Positions 34,495 to 43,224 of a stretch of 64,000 bases of DNA are shown one piece after another. Source of the stretch: Exercitatus varius (GTDB lineage: Bacteria > Pseudomonadota > Gammaproteobacteria > Enterobacterales > Pasteurellaceae); the NCBI RefSeq assembly GCF_029577735.1, contig NZ_JARQTO010000002.1, positions 260,800 through 324,799 on the forward strand. The letters are read 5' to 3'. The translations under genes were made by a program, and so were the position numbers. Each line of letters starts with the position of its first letter. Position 1 is the first letter of the stretch. The notes under the pieces were generated by a model. The model was given only the letters and a program-made list of their open reading frames with translations. It searched no databases and was not told where the DNA came from.

Positions 34495-35694
34495 ATGACA
34501 CAATATCTCCGCAGTAAATTTGATGAGGTGATGATTCCCAACTATAATCCCGCCAATTTTGTGCCGGTAAAAGGCAAAGGAAGCCGAGTGTGGAATCAAA
34601 ACGGACGGGAATATATCGATTTTACCAGCGGAATTGCAGTGAACGCTTTGGGGCATTGTCCCGATGAAATTGTGGCCGTCTTGAAAGAACAGGGCGAAAA
34701 ATTGTGGCATTCCAGCAACTGGTTTACCAGCGAGCCGACATTGGAACTGGGTGATAAATTGGTGGCAAATACCTTTGCCGAGCGAGTGATGTTTGCCAAT
34801 TCCGGCGCCGAAGCCAATGAAGCGGCACTGAAACTGGCCCGGCGTTATGCGGTGGATCATTTCGGTTATCAAAAATACAATATTATTTCCTTCAAACAGA
34901 GTTTTCACGGCCGTACTTTGTTCACTGTCAGCGTGGGCGGGCAGCCGAAATATTCCGACGGATTCGGTCCGAAACCGGCGGGTATTATTCATGTGCCGTT
35001 TAATGATTTGGACGCGGTAAAAGCGGTTATCGACGATCATACCTGTGCGATTATCGTGGAGCCGATTCAAGGCGAAAGCGGTGTCATTCCGGCGAAAAAA
35101 GAATTTTTGCAGGGATTACGATCGCTTTGCGACGAATATAATGCGCTGCTGATTTTCGACGAAGTACAAACCGGCGTAGGACGTACCGGGGCGTTCTATG
35201 CCTATCAAAAATTCGACGTGACGCCCGATATTTTAACTTCCGCCAAAGCGTTGGCGAACGGTTTTCCGATCAGCGCCATGATGACCACTGCCGACATTGC
35301 GAAAAGTTTTGCGCCGGGCGTGCACGGCACGACATTCGGCGGTAATCCGTTGGCTTGCGCCGTCGGAGCGAAAGTTGTGGATATTATTGCCCGTCCGGAA
35401 TTCTTAGCGAATGTCAACCGCACTTCCGAGTTTTTTAAGGCTCAGTTATGCCAATTAAACGAACGATTCGGTTTGTTTACCGACGTGCGCGGCGAAGGCT
35501 TGTTGATTGGTGCCGAGTTAGTCGAGCAATATCGTGGCAAAGCGGCCGAGTTTGTAAAAGCCTGCGCCGATCAAGGGTTGATGATTTTGGTTGCCGGCCC
35601 GAATGTGTTGCGATTTGCACCGGCACTGAATATTTCGCAGGAAGAAATTGAAGCGGGAATTGGAAGATTGGCAAGCGCATTGGAGACATTCTGA
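34495..35694 (+). CDS. argD: Acetylornithine / succinyldiaminopimelate aminotransferase
   Basis: A class III PLP aminotransferase that makes N-acetylornithine in arginine synthesis and often also acts in lysine synthesis. The 399-residue protein has FANSGAEANEAALKLAR, the FDEVQTGVGRTG motif, and the PLP lysine K251 in TSAKALANG. It is most similar to the ArgD/AstC group. The ArgR operator upstream and absence of ast genes favour the biosynthetic role. A terminator follows at 35739. Confidence 0.92.
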   Translation: MTQYLRSKFDEVMIPNYNPANFVPVKGKGSRVWNQNGREYIDFTSGIAVNALGHCPDEIVAVLKEQGEKLWHSSNWFTSEPTLELGDKLVANTFAERVMFANSGAEANEAALKLARRYAVDHFGYQKYNIISFKQSFHGRTLFTVSVGGQPKYSDGFGPKPAGIIHVPFNDLDAVKAVIDDHTCAIIVEPIQGESGVIPAKKEFLQGLRSLCDEYNALLIFDEVQTGVGRTGAFYAYQKFDVTPDILTSAKALANGFPISAMMTTADIAKSFAPGVHGTTFGGNPLACAVGAKVVDIIARPEFLANVNRTSEFFKAQLCQLNERFGLFTDVRGEGLLIGAELVEQYRGKAAEFVKACADQGLMILVAGPNVLRFAPALNISQEEIEAGIGRLASALETF

Positions 35695-35738
35695 TTGTTT
35701 GATCGTTAAGTGATGAGTGAGACGACAAAATAACAACG

Positions 35739-35765
35739 GCCGGGCTTATACCCGGCTTTATTTTT
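35739..35765 (+). terminator. Terminator of argD
   Basis: GCCGGG/CCCGGC stem with a 6-base loop, followed by TTTATTTTT. Confidence 0.82.
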
Positions 35766-35849
35766 AATGATTTTCGAATTTTTTAAGCTATTGATAAATA
35801 AGAAATTAAATTTTTTTTGTAAAATGTTAGAAATTTTTCAATAAATATA

Positions 35850-35878
35850 TTGACACAAATTTACATTAACCTTACAAT
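35850..35878 (+). promoter_or_regulatory. Strong sigma-70 promoter of the candidate sRNA
   Basis: TTGACA (35850-35855), exactly 17 bases, TACAAT (35873-35878): one mismatch from full consensus. No protein gene follows within 380 bases. Confidence 0.72.
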
Positions 35879-35884
35879 TCACCG

Positions 35885-35974
35885 CGTTTAACGTTGTGAT
35901 GATGTTAAACGAATATAAGTATTTTATTCATAAAACCCCTTTTTACGCCAGATTCCCTTAGTCTGGCTTTTTTT
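35885..35974 (+). ncRNA. Candidate small RNA, about 90 nt
   Basis: The unit begins about 7 bases after a near-consensus promoter. Near its 5' end it has a 7-base-pair stem-loop GTTTAAC/GTTAAAC (35886-35892, 35904-35910). An AU-rich single-stranded stretch follows, and it ends in an intrinsic terminator GCCAGA/TCTGGC with seven T (35947-35974). This is the common plan of Hfq-dependent trans-acting sRNAs. I cannot match it to a named sRNA. A 20-codon frame (ATG at 35899, stop in the terminator loop) has no ribosome-binding site, but an attenuator leader cannot be fully excluded. Confidence 0.55.
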
Positions 35975-36052
35975 ATACGTGGAATTTAAGACAATACATA
36001 AATCGTCATTTTATTGAAGGTTTCCAAAAGCGTGTTTGTAACGGTAATCTTC

Positions 36053-36161
36053 AAAAAACACTTCATTTTTTATGCGTAATCGCCAGTGCGATTACTTATG
36101 GCTTCGCCACCGTTGGCAAAGCCAACGTTCAAAAAGCGTTGCTTTTTGTGACCGCACTTTT
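36053..36161 (-). repeat. Multi-hairpin USS repeat, copy C
   Basis: Reverse orientation, USS at 36151-36159. It is the only one of the four copies that does not follow a stop codon in its own direction: it lies upstream of scrA, on the opposite strand. Identical to copy B over 96 bases. Confidence 0.9.
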
Positions 36162-36265
36162 CTTTCTTTTTACTGCAATAACTCGATAACGGTAAAATTG
36201 TTCTAGTTAAATCCTCTTGTTTTGGTTAGAATTCCTAAAGACTTAATCGTTTCAGGAGGATTTTT

Positions 36266-37681
36266 ATGAATTTCCCGCAAATTGCCCGACAGGTTATTGA
36301 TAAACTTGGCGGTAAAGAAAATATTGCGACCCTTGCGCATTGTGCGACTCGCTTGCGTTTAACTATTGCTGACGAATCAAAAATAGACAAGGCGGCGATT
36401 GAAAACATCGACGGCGTAAAAGGACAGTTTTCCACTTCCGGGCAATATCAAATTATTTTCGGTTCCGGCACGGTGAACAAAGTGCATGCGGAAATGGCGA
36501 AAATTATGGGCGGCGAATCTTCCGCTTCGGCACAAGCCGCAGCCGCCAACGTGCCGCAGCAAAATATCGTACAACGCTTAATCAAAGGCTTGTCGGAAAT
36601 TTTCGTGCCGATTATTCCGGCTATCGTCGCCGGCGGTTTGTTAATGGGGATTGGCAATATTTTTACGGCCAAAGATTTGTTTCAGGAAGGGAAGTCGCTG
36701 TTAGATCTTTACCCGCAATATCAAGATCTCGCCTCATTAATCGATACCTTCGCCAACGCACCTTTCGTATTCCTGCCTATTTTACTCGGTTTCACCGCCA
36801 CCAAAAAATTCGGCGGTAATCCGTATCTGGGCGCTACGCTGGGTATGTTGCTGGTTCATCCCGCATTGACCAATGCTTACGGTTATGCGGAAGCCATACA
36901 AAACGGTACACTGCAAAATTGGAATATTCTGGATTTAATCAGTATTGAAAAAGTCGGTTATCAAGGCACGGTGATTCCTGTTTTGATTGCTTCCTGGGTG
37001 CTGGCGACATTAGAAAAATTCTTCGTTAAGGTGGTGCCGTCCGTATTAAATAACTTGATTACGCCGTTATTTTCTTTGTTTATCACGGGATTATTGGCGT
37101 TTAGCGTGATTGGACCTTTCGGTCGGGAAGCGGGCGAATTGCTGAGTTCCGGCTTAACCTGGCTGTATGATAACCTGGGCTTTATCGGCGGCGGCGTGTT
37201 CGGCAGTCTATATGCGCCGATTGTGATTACCGGCATGCACCAAACTTTTATCGCCATTGAAACGCAATTACTGGCAAGCACGGCGGCGACTTTCATTTTC
37301 CCGATTGCCGCGATGTCGAACATTGCGCAGGGCGCGGCTTGCCTGGCGGTGGCCGTGCTGAATAAAGACGCGAAAACTCGCGGTCTGGCGGTGCCTTCAG
37401 GTATTTCGGCCTTGTTAGGCATTACTGAACCGGCGATGTTCGGGGTGAATTTGCGTTTCCGTTATCCGTTCTATGCCGCGATGGTCGGTTCCGGTTTAGC
37501 GGCGGCGTTTATCGCGTATTTTAACGTTAAAGCGACCGCATTAGGCGCTGCCGGTTTGGTGGGAATTGCCTCTATCCGCGCGGGAGACTGGGGCATGTAC
37601 GCCGTAGGGATGGCGATTTCCTTTACCGTTGCCTTTATTGTGGCGTTAGCGCTGGGCATGCGCGCTAAATCGCAGGCTTAA
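36266..37681 (+). CDS. scrA: PTS permease EIIBC, sucrose (ScrA) type
   Basis: A 471-residue EIIBC that would import and phosphorylate a disaccharide. The N-terminal EIIB domain has the phosphocysteine motif in LAHCATRLRLTI (about residues 24-35). The EIIC domain has about ten membrane segments with FVPIIPAIVAGGLLMGIGN, TKKFGGNPYLGATLGMLLVHPALTNA, GYQGTVIPV and LLGITEPAMFGVNLRF. It resembles ScrA more than TreB. No EIIA, hydrolase, fructokinase or regulator lies beside it, so sucrose-6-phosphate hydrolase must be elsewhere. Trehalose remains an alternative substrate. Confidence 0.82.
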   Translation: MNFPQIARQVIDKLGGKENIATLAHCATRLRLTIADESKIDKAAIENIDGVKGQFSTSGQYQIIFGSGTVNKVHAEMAKIMGGESSASAQAAAANVPQQNIVQRLIKGLSEIFVPIIPAIVAGGLLMGIGNIFTAKDLFQEGKSLLDLYPQYQDLASLIDTFANAPFVFLPILLGFTATKKFGGNPYLGATLGMLLVHPALTNAYGYAEAIQNGTLQNWNILDLISIEKVGYQGTVIPVLIASWVLATLEKFFVKVVPSVLNNLITPLFSLFITGLLAFSVIGPFGREAGELLSSGLTWLYDNLGFIGGGVFGSLYAPIVITGMHQTFIAIETQLLASTAATFIFPIAAMSNIAQGAACLAVAVLNKDAKTRGLAVPSGISALLGITEPAMFGVNLRFRYPFYAAMVGSGLAAAFIAYFNVKATALGAAGLVGIASIRAGDWGMYAVGMAISFTVAFIVALALGMRAKSQA

Positions 37682-37695
37682 GTATTTGGCAAGAT

Positions 37696-37736
37696 AAAAA
37701 CGCACCGCACGAAATAAAAGTGCGGTGCGTTTTTTG
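37696..37736. terminator. Bidirectional terminator between scrA and queH
   Basis: AAAAACGCACCGCAC/GTGCGGTGCGTTTTT stem of about 15 bp. The second arm holds a USS (37718-37726). It works for both convergent genes. Confidence 0.88.
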
Positions 37737-37770
37737 TGAGTTTTTTCAAAGCACAAACAGGTGACGGCGA

Positions 37771-38565
37771 TTATTCGTCTAAAGAATAGAAGGTTTTACC
37801 GATCTCGATTTTACCCAAACCTTTGGCTTCGCGCCATTGGTTGGCGTCCCGCAGGGAATAGACGCAGCCGCAATATTCCTGTTTGTAAAATCCTTCTTCT
37901 TTGCGAATTCGGTCGGAACGGGCGGAACCGCCGTCTTTACGCCAGTTGAAATCCCAAAAAATGACGTCGTCATAACGGGCGGCGGCGCGGCGGCCGCAGT
38001 CGTAAACTTGTTCCTGATTTTTCCAGCGGGAAATTCCGAGGCTGGTGGCGATAACCGGAAAGCCGTTTTCATGAGCGTAAAGGGCGGTGCGTTCCAATCG
38101 CATGTCGAAACATTTGGTACAACGCGCACCGCGTTCGGGTTCGTGTTCCAATCCTTTCACCCGTTCAAACCACTGCGCGCGGTCGTAATCCGCATCGATA
38201 AAAGGAATATTGTTTTTTTCCGCAAAACGTTTGTTTTCTTCTTTCCGGATTAAATATTCTTTATGCGGATGAATATTGGGGTTGTAAAAGAAAATGGTGA
38301 ATTCCACGTCCGACGCCATTACCGCGGCGATAATTTCACCGGCGCAGGGCGCACAGCAAGTATGCAGCAACAATTTGCGATGCCCGTTCGGCAATTCGAG
38401 CCGAGGGCGGACATAAGGTGCATTGGGATCCGGTTTCGGGTTGCGTTTTTTTTGTTTCGGCTCAAATGAATGTGCCGAAGATTGCCCGTTTTGCGTTTTT
38501 TCCGAACGGGAAAAAACATCGCATTTTTTTCCCGCACTTTGTGCGGATTGATTGTTTTCCGTCAT
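37771..38565 (-). CDS. queH: Epoxyqueuosine reductase QueH
   Basis: QueH (DUF208) reduces epoxyqueuosine to queuosine in tRNA and replaces the unrelated QueG in many bacteria. The 264-residue protein has the iron-sulfur/metal cysteines in LLHTCCAPC (C70, C71, C74), GARCTKCFDMR, and EYCGCVYS. The first ~50 residues are a basic, low-complexity extension not needed for the fold; a later start cannot be excluded. It follows ispB in the same direction, with a terminator between. Confidence 0.88.
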   Translation of the reverse strand: MTENNQSAQSAGKKCDVFSRSEKTQNGQSSAHSFEPKQKKRNPKPDPNAPYVRPRLELPNGHRKLLLHTCCAPCAGEIIAAVMASDVEFTIFFYNPNIHPHKEYLIRKEENKRFAEKNNIPFIDADYDRAQWFERVKGLEHEPERGARCTKCFDMRLERTALYAHENGFPVIATSLGISRWKNQEQVYDCGRRAAARYDDVIFWDFNWRKDGGSARSDRIRKEEGFYKQEYCGCVYSLRDANQWREAKGLGKIEIGKTFYSLDE

Positions 38566-38575
38566 AATACTTTCC

Positions 38576-38603
38576 TAAAAAAATAAGGGCGTTTGCACGC
38601 CCT
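38576..38603 (-). terminator. Terminator of ispB
   Basis: On the minus strand AGGGCGT/ACGCCCT hairpin followed by TATTTTTTT. Confidence 0.75.
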
Positions 38604-38613
38604 GAAATCCTGA

Positions 38614-39606
38614 TTAATAAGTTCGATTTACGGATTGGTAAGCCAGGGAAATCAGCGCTTGTTTATATTCGTTATCCGGCAACGCGTTCAGCGCATCCAC
38701 CGCTTTTTGCGCTTCAATTTTAGCGCGCTCCATAGCGTGATCGAGGGATTTATGTTCCGCCATAATGGCAAGCACTTCGCCAATGATTTCCCGTTTGCCG
38801 CCTTCTTCAATCGCCGAGCGGATAAGCGCGGCCTGCTCCGGCGTGCCGTGCCGCATGGCGTGGAGCAACGGTAAAGTCGGTTTGCCTTCCGCTAAATCGT
38901 CGCCCACGTTTTTGCCCATGGTTTCCGCTTCGGCGCTGTAGTCCAACACGTCGTCCACCAGTTGGAATGCGGTGCCGAGATAGCGTCCGTATTGTTGCAG
39001 CGCCGATTCGGTTTTTTCATCCGCATTCGCCACAATCGCCGCCGCCTGAGTGGATACTTCAAACAGACGCGCGGTTTTGCGGTAAATCACTTTCATGTAA
39101 TTTTCTTCGGTGGTTTCCGGATCATTCACATTCATCAACTGTTGCACTTCGCCTTCCGCCAATACGTTCGTGGCGTCAGACATAATCGTTAACATTTTCA
39201 ACGAGTTAAGTTTAGCCATCAACTGAAATGCGCGAGTGTAAATGAAGTCGCCCACTAACACGCTGGCGGCGTTACCGAACGCTGCGTTGGCCGTTGCGCG
39301 TCCGCGGCGCATATCCGATTCGTCCACCACATCGTCATGCAACAGGCTGGCGGTATGAATAAATTCAATGAAAGCCGCGCACATCGGCATTTGTTCGCCG
39401 TCGTAATTCAGTGCGCGCGCCGCCAGTAAGGCGATCATCGGACGAATGCGTTTTCCGCCGCCCTGAATGATATAAAAACCGAGTTGGTTGATTAAAGCGA
39501 CGTCAGAATTAAGTTGCGCTAAAATTTCCGCGTTCACTTTTTGCATATCCGGCTCGATTAAAGCCTGAATGGCTTTCATGTCCATGAGATGATTTTGTGT
39601 TGTCAT
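38614..39606 (-). CDS. ispB: Octaprenyl diphosphate synthase
   Basis: IspB makes the all-trans side chain of ubiquinone and menaquinone. The chosen ATG at 39606 gives 330 residues (E. coli 323); a longer frame to 39705 adds residues with no family match. The two aspartate-rich motifs are DDVVDESD (from D91) and QLVDDVLDY, with GGGKRIRPM near the N terminus. It is divergent from rplU, the same arrangement as in E. coli. A USS lies just upstream at 39646. Confidence 0.94.
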   Translation of the reverse strand: MTTQNHLMDMKAIQALIEPDMQKVNAEILAQLNSDVALINQLGFYIIQGGGKRIRPMIALLAARALNYDGEQMPMCAAFIEFIHTASLLHDDVVDESDMRRGRATANAAFGNAASVLVGDFIYTRAFQLMAKLNSLKMLTIMSDATNVLAEGEVQQLMNVNDPETTEENYMKVIYRKTARLFEVSTQAAAIVANADEKTESALQQYGRYLGTAFQLVDDVLDYSAEAETMGKNVGDDLAEGKPTLPLLHAMRHGTPEQAALIRSAIEEGGKREIIGEVLAIMAEHKSLDHAMERAKIEAQKAVDALNALPDNEYKQALISLAYQSVNRTY

Positions 39607-39734
39607 TATTGCCAATCCATGAATAAATGGGCGTTGATCGATAAAAAGTGCGGTCAAGTTTAACCGATTTTTTGTTATATCTAAAATGAAACCGACGGAT
39701 TTCACAATTTTTTTATTTTATTACAAAGAAACGC

Positions 39735-39763
39735 TTGCTATCCCTCATATTTTTCCGTAGAAT
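39735..39763 (+). promoter_or_regulatory. Promoter of rplU-rpmA
   Basis: TTGCTA, 17-base spacer, TAGAAT, giving a start near 39770 and a leader of about 68 bases. Confidence 0.62.
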
Positions 39764-39837
39764 TTGCGACCTATTTATATGATTTTGACGTGCTATAAAC
39801 AAAATGACGTTATAAGCACAGTATTAGCGGAGTATTT

Positions 39838-40149
39838 ATGTACGCAGTTTTTCAAAGTGGCGGTAAACAACACCGTGTAAGCGAAGGTCAAGTTGTTCGT
39901 TTAGAAAAACTTGAATTAGCAACCGGTGAAACGGTTGAATTCGATTCAGTGTTGATGGTCGTTAACGGTGAAGATGTTAAAATTGGTGCGCCGGTTGTTT
40001 CTGGTGCGAAAGTAGTGGCTGAAGTGGTTGCGCAAGGTCGTGGCGATAAAGTAAAAATCGTTAAATTCCGTCGCCGTAAACACAGCCGTAAACAGCAAGG
40101 TCATCGTCAGTGGTTCACGGAAGTGAAAATCACTGGGATTCAAGCATAA
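39838..40149 (+). CDS. rplU: 50S ribosomal protein L21
   Basis: The 103-residue protein matches bL21 over its length, from MYAVFQSGGKQHRV to KIVKFRRRKHSRKQQGHRQ, the basic rRNA-binding tail. It is the first gene of rplU-rpmA, 20 bases before rpmA. Codon use is that of a highly expressed gene. Confidence 0.99.
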   Translation: MYAVFQSGGKQHRVSEGQVVRLEKLELATGETVEFDSVLMVVNGEDVKIGAPVVSGAKVVAEVVAQGRGDKVKIVKFRRRKHSRKQQGHRQWFTEVKITGIQA

Positions 40150-40169
40150 TTTCAGAGGAGATCAAGTAG

Positions 40170-40427
40170 ATGGCAACTAAAAAAGCTGGTGGTTCAACTC
40201 GTAACGGTCGTGATTCTGAAGCTAAACGCCTTGGTGTTAAACGTTTCGGTGGCGAATCCGTATTAGCAGGCAGCATTATTGTTCGTCAACGCGGTACGAA
40301 ATTCCACGCAGGCAGCAATGTTGGTATGGGTCGTGACCATACTTTGTTCGCAACTGCAGATGGTAAAGTAAAATTTGAAGTTAAAGGCGAAAAAAGTCGT
40401 AAATACGTCAGTATTGTGACTGAATAA
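40170..40427 (+). CDS. rpmA: 50S ribosomal protein L27
   Basis: The 85-residue protein is bL27, with the N-terminal MATKKAGGSTRNGRDS that reaches the peptidyl transferase centre. There is no cleavable N-terminal extension of the Firmicutes type. A terminator follows 37 bases after the stop. Confidence 0.99.
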   Translation: MATKKAGGSTRNGRDSEAKRLGVKRFGGESVLAGSIIVRQRGTKFHAGSNVGMGRDHTLFATADGKVKFEVKGEKSRKYVSIVTE

Positions 40428-40463
40428 TCAAGAAACCTTATAATTTCGGTCGTATAAAATTTA

Positions 40464-40494
40464 AAATGCCTCACAGTTTTGTGGGGCATTTTTA
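40464..40494 (+). terminator. Terminator of rplU-rpmA
   Basis: AATGCCTCAC/GTGGGGCATT stem with one T-G pair and a T-run. Some read-through to the EamA and obgE genes is likely. Confidence 0.78.
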
Positions 40495-40515
40495 TATTGT
40501 GTTAATGTAAAGATT

Positions 40516-41439
40516 ATGAATCAGCAACCCGTTTTAGGCTTTATTTTTGCTTTAATTGCGGCCATGGCATGGGGATCGTTGCCCATTGCATTACAAAACG
40601 TACTGCGGGTAATGGATGCGGAAAGCATTGTATGGTACCGCTTTTTCGTGGCGGCTTTTGCCTTGTTTTTATTATTGTCCTGGAAGAAAAAATTGCCAGC
40701 TCTTGCGCAATTCAGTCCAAGATATTGGCAATTATCCGTAATTGGCGTGTTGGGACTTGCAGGAAACTTTTTTCTGTTTAATTCTTCTTTGAAGTATATC
40801 GAACCTTCCGTTACCCAGATTTTTATTCATTTATCGTCATTTATGATGTTGATTTGCGGCGTTTTTGTGTTTAAAGAAAAATTAGGCGTGCACCAAAAAT
40901 TAGGTTTGGCGGTTTTAATTTTCGGATTAATTTTATTTTTTAACGATAAATTCGCCGTGTTGTTCGGTGTTAACGCGTATTCTACGGGAATTATGTTGAG
41001 TGTAACGGCGGCGGTGGTTTGGGTCGGTTATGGTATGGCGCAGAAATTGATGTCGCGTTCATTTAGCGCTCAGCAAATTTTGCTGATTATGTATGCGGGA
41101 TGCGTTATTGTGTTTATGCCCTTTGCAAAATTTTCACAAATTGAAGGATTAAGCGGTTTTACTTTAGGTTGTTTCATTTATTGTTGTTTGAATACGCTGA
41201 TTGGCTACGGTGCTTATGCCGAAGCGTTAAATCGCTGGGACGTTTCGAAAGTCAGCGTAGTGATTACTTTGGTGCCGTTGTTCACGATTTTATTTTCCCA
41301 TATTTTACATAAAATCAATCCGGAGCATTTTGCTATGCCTCATCTTAATAGCATTAGTTATATTGGGGCGTTTGTTGTAGTATTGGGAGCAATTATCTCG
41401 GCGGCGGGATATAAATTGTTCAAGCATAGAAAGGTATAG
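40516..41439 (+). CDS. EamA/DMT-family transporter
   Basis: A 307-residue protein with about ten membrane segments in two EamA repeats (FIFALIAAMAWGSLPIAL and the second starting near GIMLSVTAAVVWVGYG). The family exports metabolites or amino acids; the substrate is unknown. Its position between rpmA and obgE, 3 bases before obgE, is the arrangement I recall for H. influenzae HI0878, so this is a conserved neighbour rather than an insertion. Confidence 0.88.
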   Translation: MNQQPVLGFIFALIAAMAWGSLPIALQNVLRVMDAESIVWYRFFVAAFALFLLLSWKKKLPALAQFSPRYWQLSVIGVLGLAGNFFLFNSSLKYIEPSVTQIFIHLSSFMMLICGVFVFKEKLGVHQKLGLAVLIFGLILFFNDKFAVLFGVNAYSTGIMLSVTAAVVWVGYGMAQKLMSRSFSAQQILLIMYAGCVIVFMPFAKFSQIEGLSGFTLGCFIYCCLNTLIGYGAYAEALNRWDVSKVSVVITLVPLFTILFSHILHKINPEHFAMPHLNSISYIGAFVVVLGAIISAAGYKLFKHRKV

Positions 41440-41442
41440 AAG

Positions 41443-42615
41443 ATGAAATTTATTGATGAAGCTTTGATTCGTATTGAAGCGGGAGACGGCGGTAACGGCT
41501 GTGTGAGTTTCCGTCGTGAAAAATTTATTCCGAAAGGCGGCCCTGACGGCGGCGACGGCGGCGACGGCGGCGATGTTTATTTGCTTGCCGACGAAAATCT
41601 AAACACCTTAATCGATTACCGTTTTGAGAAACGTTTTGCCGCACAACGCGGCGAAAACGGGCGCAGTTCCGATTGCACGGGGCGGCGCGGGCAGGATATT
41701 ACGTTACGCGTACCGGTGGGAACCCGTGCGATTGATAACGATACCAAAGAAATTCTGGGGGATTTAACTCGGCACGGCAGTAAATTGCTGGTGGCGAAAG
41801 GCGGTTATCACGGATTGGGCAATACCCGTTTTAAATCTTCCGTAAACCGCGCGCCGCGTCAGAAAACCATGGGAACGCCCGGTGAAAAACGCGATCTGCA
41901 ACTGGAGCTGATGTTGTTGGCGGATGTGGGCATGCTCGGTTTGCCGAATGCCGGAAAATCCACCTTTATTCGCGCGGTTTCCGCAGCAAAACCGAAGGTG
42001 GCGGACTATCCGTTTACCACATTGGTGCCGAGTTTAGGCGTGGCGCGTGTCGGTTCCGATCGCAGCTTTGTAGTGGCGGATATTCCCGGTCTAATTGAAA
42101 ATGCATCCGAAGGCGCAGGGCTCGGCATTCGCTTCCTGAAGCATTTGGAGCGTTGCCGCGTATTGATCCATTTGGTGGATATTGCGCCGATTGATGAAAG
42201 CGATCCCGCCGATAATATTGCCGTTATTGAAAACGAATTGTTTCAATATAGCGAAAAATTGGCGGAGAAGCCGCGCTGGTTGGTGTTCAACAAGATTGAT
42301 ACCATGAGCGACGAAGAAGCGGCGGCGCGCGCGAAAGAGATTGTCGAACGCCTCGGCTATGAGGATGACTATTTCCTGATTTCTGCGGCAACGGGTAAAA
42401 ATGTGTCTCAATTAACCCATGACATTATGGATTTCCTTGAAGCGCATCCGCGCGAAACGGAACAAGATAAGCCGGCCGACGAAGTGAAATTCAAATGGGA
42501 CGATTATCATCAACAAGCCGTGGAAAATGCGGTTGAAGACGATGATTTCTGGGACGATTGGTCGGAAGAAGATGACGAAGGCGTGGAAATTATCTACGAA
42601 CGGGGCGGAAATTAA
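41443..42615 (+). CDS. obgE: GTPase ObgE/CgtA
   Basis: ObgE is an essential GTPase acting in 50S subunit assembly and the stringent response. The 390-residue protein has the glycine-rich Obg fold (GGDGGDGGDVYL), the G1 motif GLPNAGKST (166-174), the G3 DIPGLIE and the G4 NKID. Its acidic C-terminal tail is rich in D and E from about residue 345. Confidence 0.97.
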   Translation: MKFIDEALIRIEAGDGGNGCVSFRREKFIPKGGPDGGDGGDGGDVYLLADENLNTLIDYRFEKRFAAQRGENGRSSDCTGRRGQDITLRVPVGTRAIDNDTKEILGDLTRHGSKLLVAKGGYHGLGNTRFKSSVNRAPRQKTMGTPGEKRDLQLELMLLADVGMLGLPNAGKSTFIRAVSAAKPKVADYPFTTLVPSLGVARVGSDRSFVVADIPGLIENASEGAGLGIRFLKHLERCRVLIHLVDIAPIDESDPADNIAVIENELFQYSEKLAEKPRWLVFNKIDTMSDEEAAARAKEIVERLGYEDDYFLISAATGKNVSQLTHDIMDFLEAHPRETEQDKPADEVKFKWDDYHQQAVENAVEDDDFWDDWSEEDDEGVEIIYERGGN

Positions 42616-42628
42616 TTCCATGAAACGG

Positions 42629-42671
42629 AAAAGTGCGGTCAAAAAACGATGAGATTTTTGACCGCACTTTA
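42629..42671. terminator. Inverted USS terminator between obgE and tmaR
   Basis: Perfect USS copies at 42631-42639 and 42661-42669 form the stem AAAGTGCGGTCAAAA/TTTTGACCGCACTTT, serving both convergent genes. Confidence 0.9.
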
Positions 42672-42686
42672 TTGATTTAGTTGAAA

Positions 42687-43028
42687 TTATTTTTCTTTTT
42701 TCGGTAACGCCGCATGGGAAGCTTTCAATTCTTTCATGCGGTTTTTTAAATCACGACGCTGTTTAGACAGTTCCGCCGCTTTGATGACATAATCGTCAAC
42801 GCGGTTTTCATAGTCGTCGTGCATATTGTTGATAATTGCGCGCACGTCTGCAATGCTCATATCGTCCTGAATGTAATCGGTAAGATTATCTAACAATAAC
42901 ACGCGTTTTTTGTTATCGCGGATTTTGCGTTCGCAATCGCCGATTTCGCGCAATAATTTGTTACGCTGACGATTAATTCGGACGTATTCTAGAACTTCTT
43001 GGAAGGATTGTTTGCTCACATTTTCCAT
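42687..43028 (-). CDS. tmaR: TmaR (YeeX, DUF496), pole-organising PTS regulator
   Basis: In E. coli TmaR forms polar clusters and holds enzyme I of the PTS there. The 113-residue protein matches over its length (SFQEVLEYVRINRQRNKLLR and KKRVLLLDNLTDYI), mostly coiled coil. The tyrosine phosphorylated in E. coli (Y72) corresponds to Y73 here in DDYENRVDDY. Function is inferred from E. coli. Confidence 0.88.
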   Translation of the reverse strand: MENVSKQSFQEVLEYVRINRQRNKLLREIGDCERKIRDNKKRVLLLDNLTDYIQDDMSIADVRAIINNMHDDYENRVDDYVIKAAELSKQRRDLKNRMKELKASHAALPKKEK

Positions 43029-43224
43029 AATTTTACTCTCAACAGGTTAAACAAAGATAAGGTAATCTAACGTTTTTTTGTTATGCCGTCAAAGTGTTAA
43101 AAAAGATTTTGTGGGATAAATCAATTTTTTCCGCGAATTTACCTAAAATTCGTTGCCTAGCCGGGCTCAAGGTGGTAAAAATACCGAGTTATACTCAAAA
43201 TCAAAAACAATCAGGATGCAAATT

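Larger units (their letters stand above)
35695..36265. other. 571-bp gap between argD and scrA
   Basis: Contains, in order, the argD terminator, the sRNA promoter-terminator unit, an AT-rich stretch and repeat copy C. The scrA upstream region with its strong AGGAGG ribosome-binding site closes it. No protein gene is seen. Confidence 0.7.

Noticed and set aside
35899..35961. Leader peptide rich in Phe/Tyr within the sRNA candidate
   Set aside because: No Shine-Dalgarno, no aromatic biosynthesis gene downstream, and AT-rich DNA gives such codons by chance. Kept only as an alternative.
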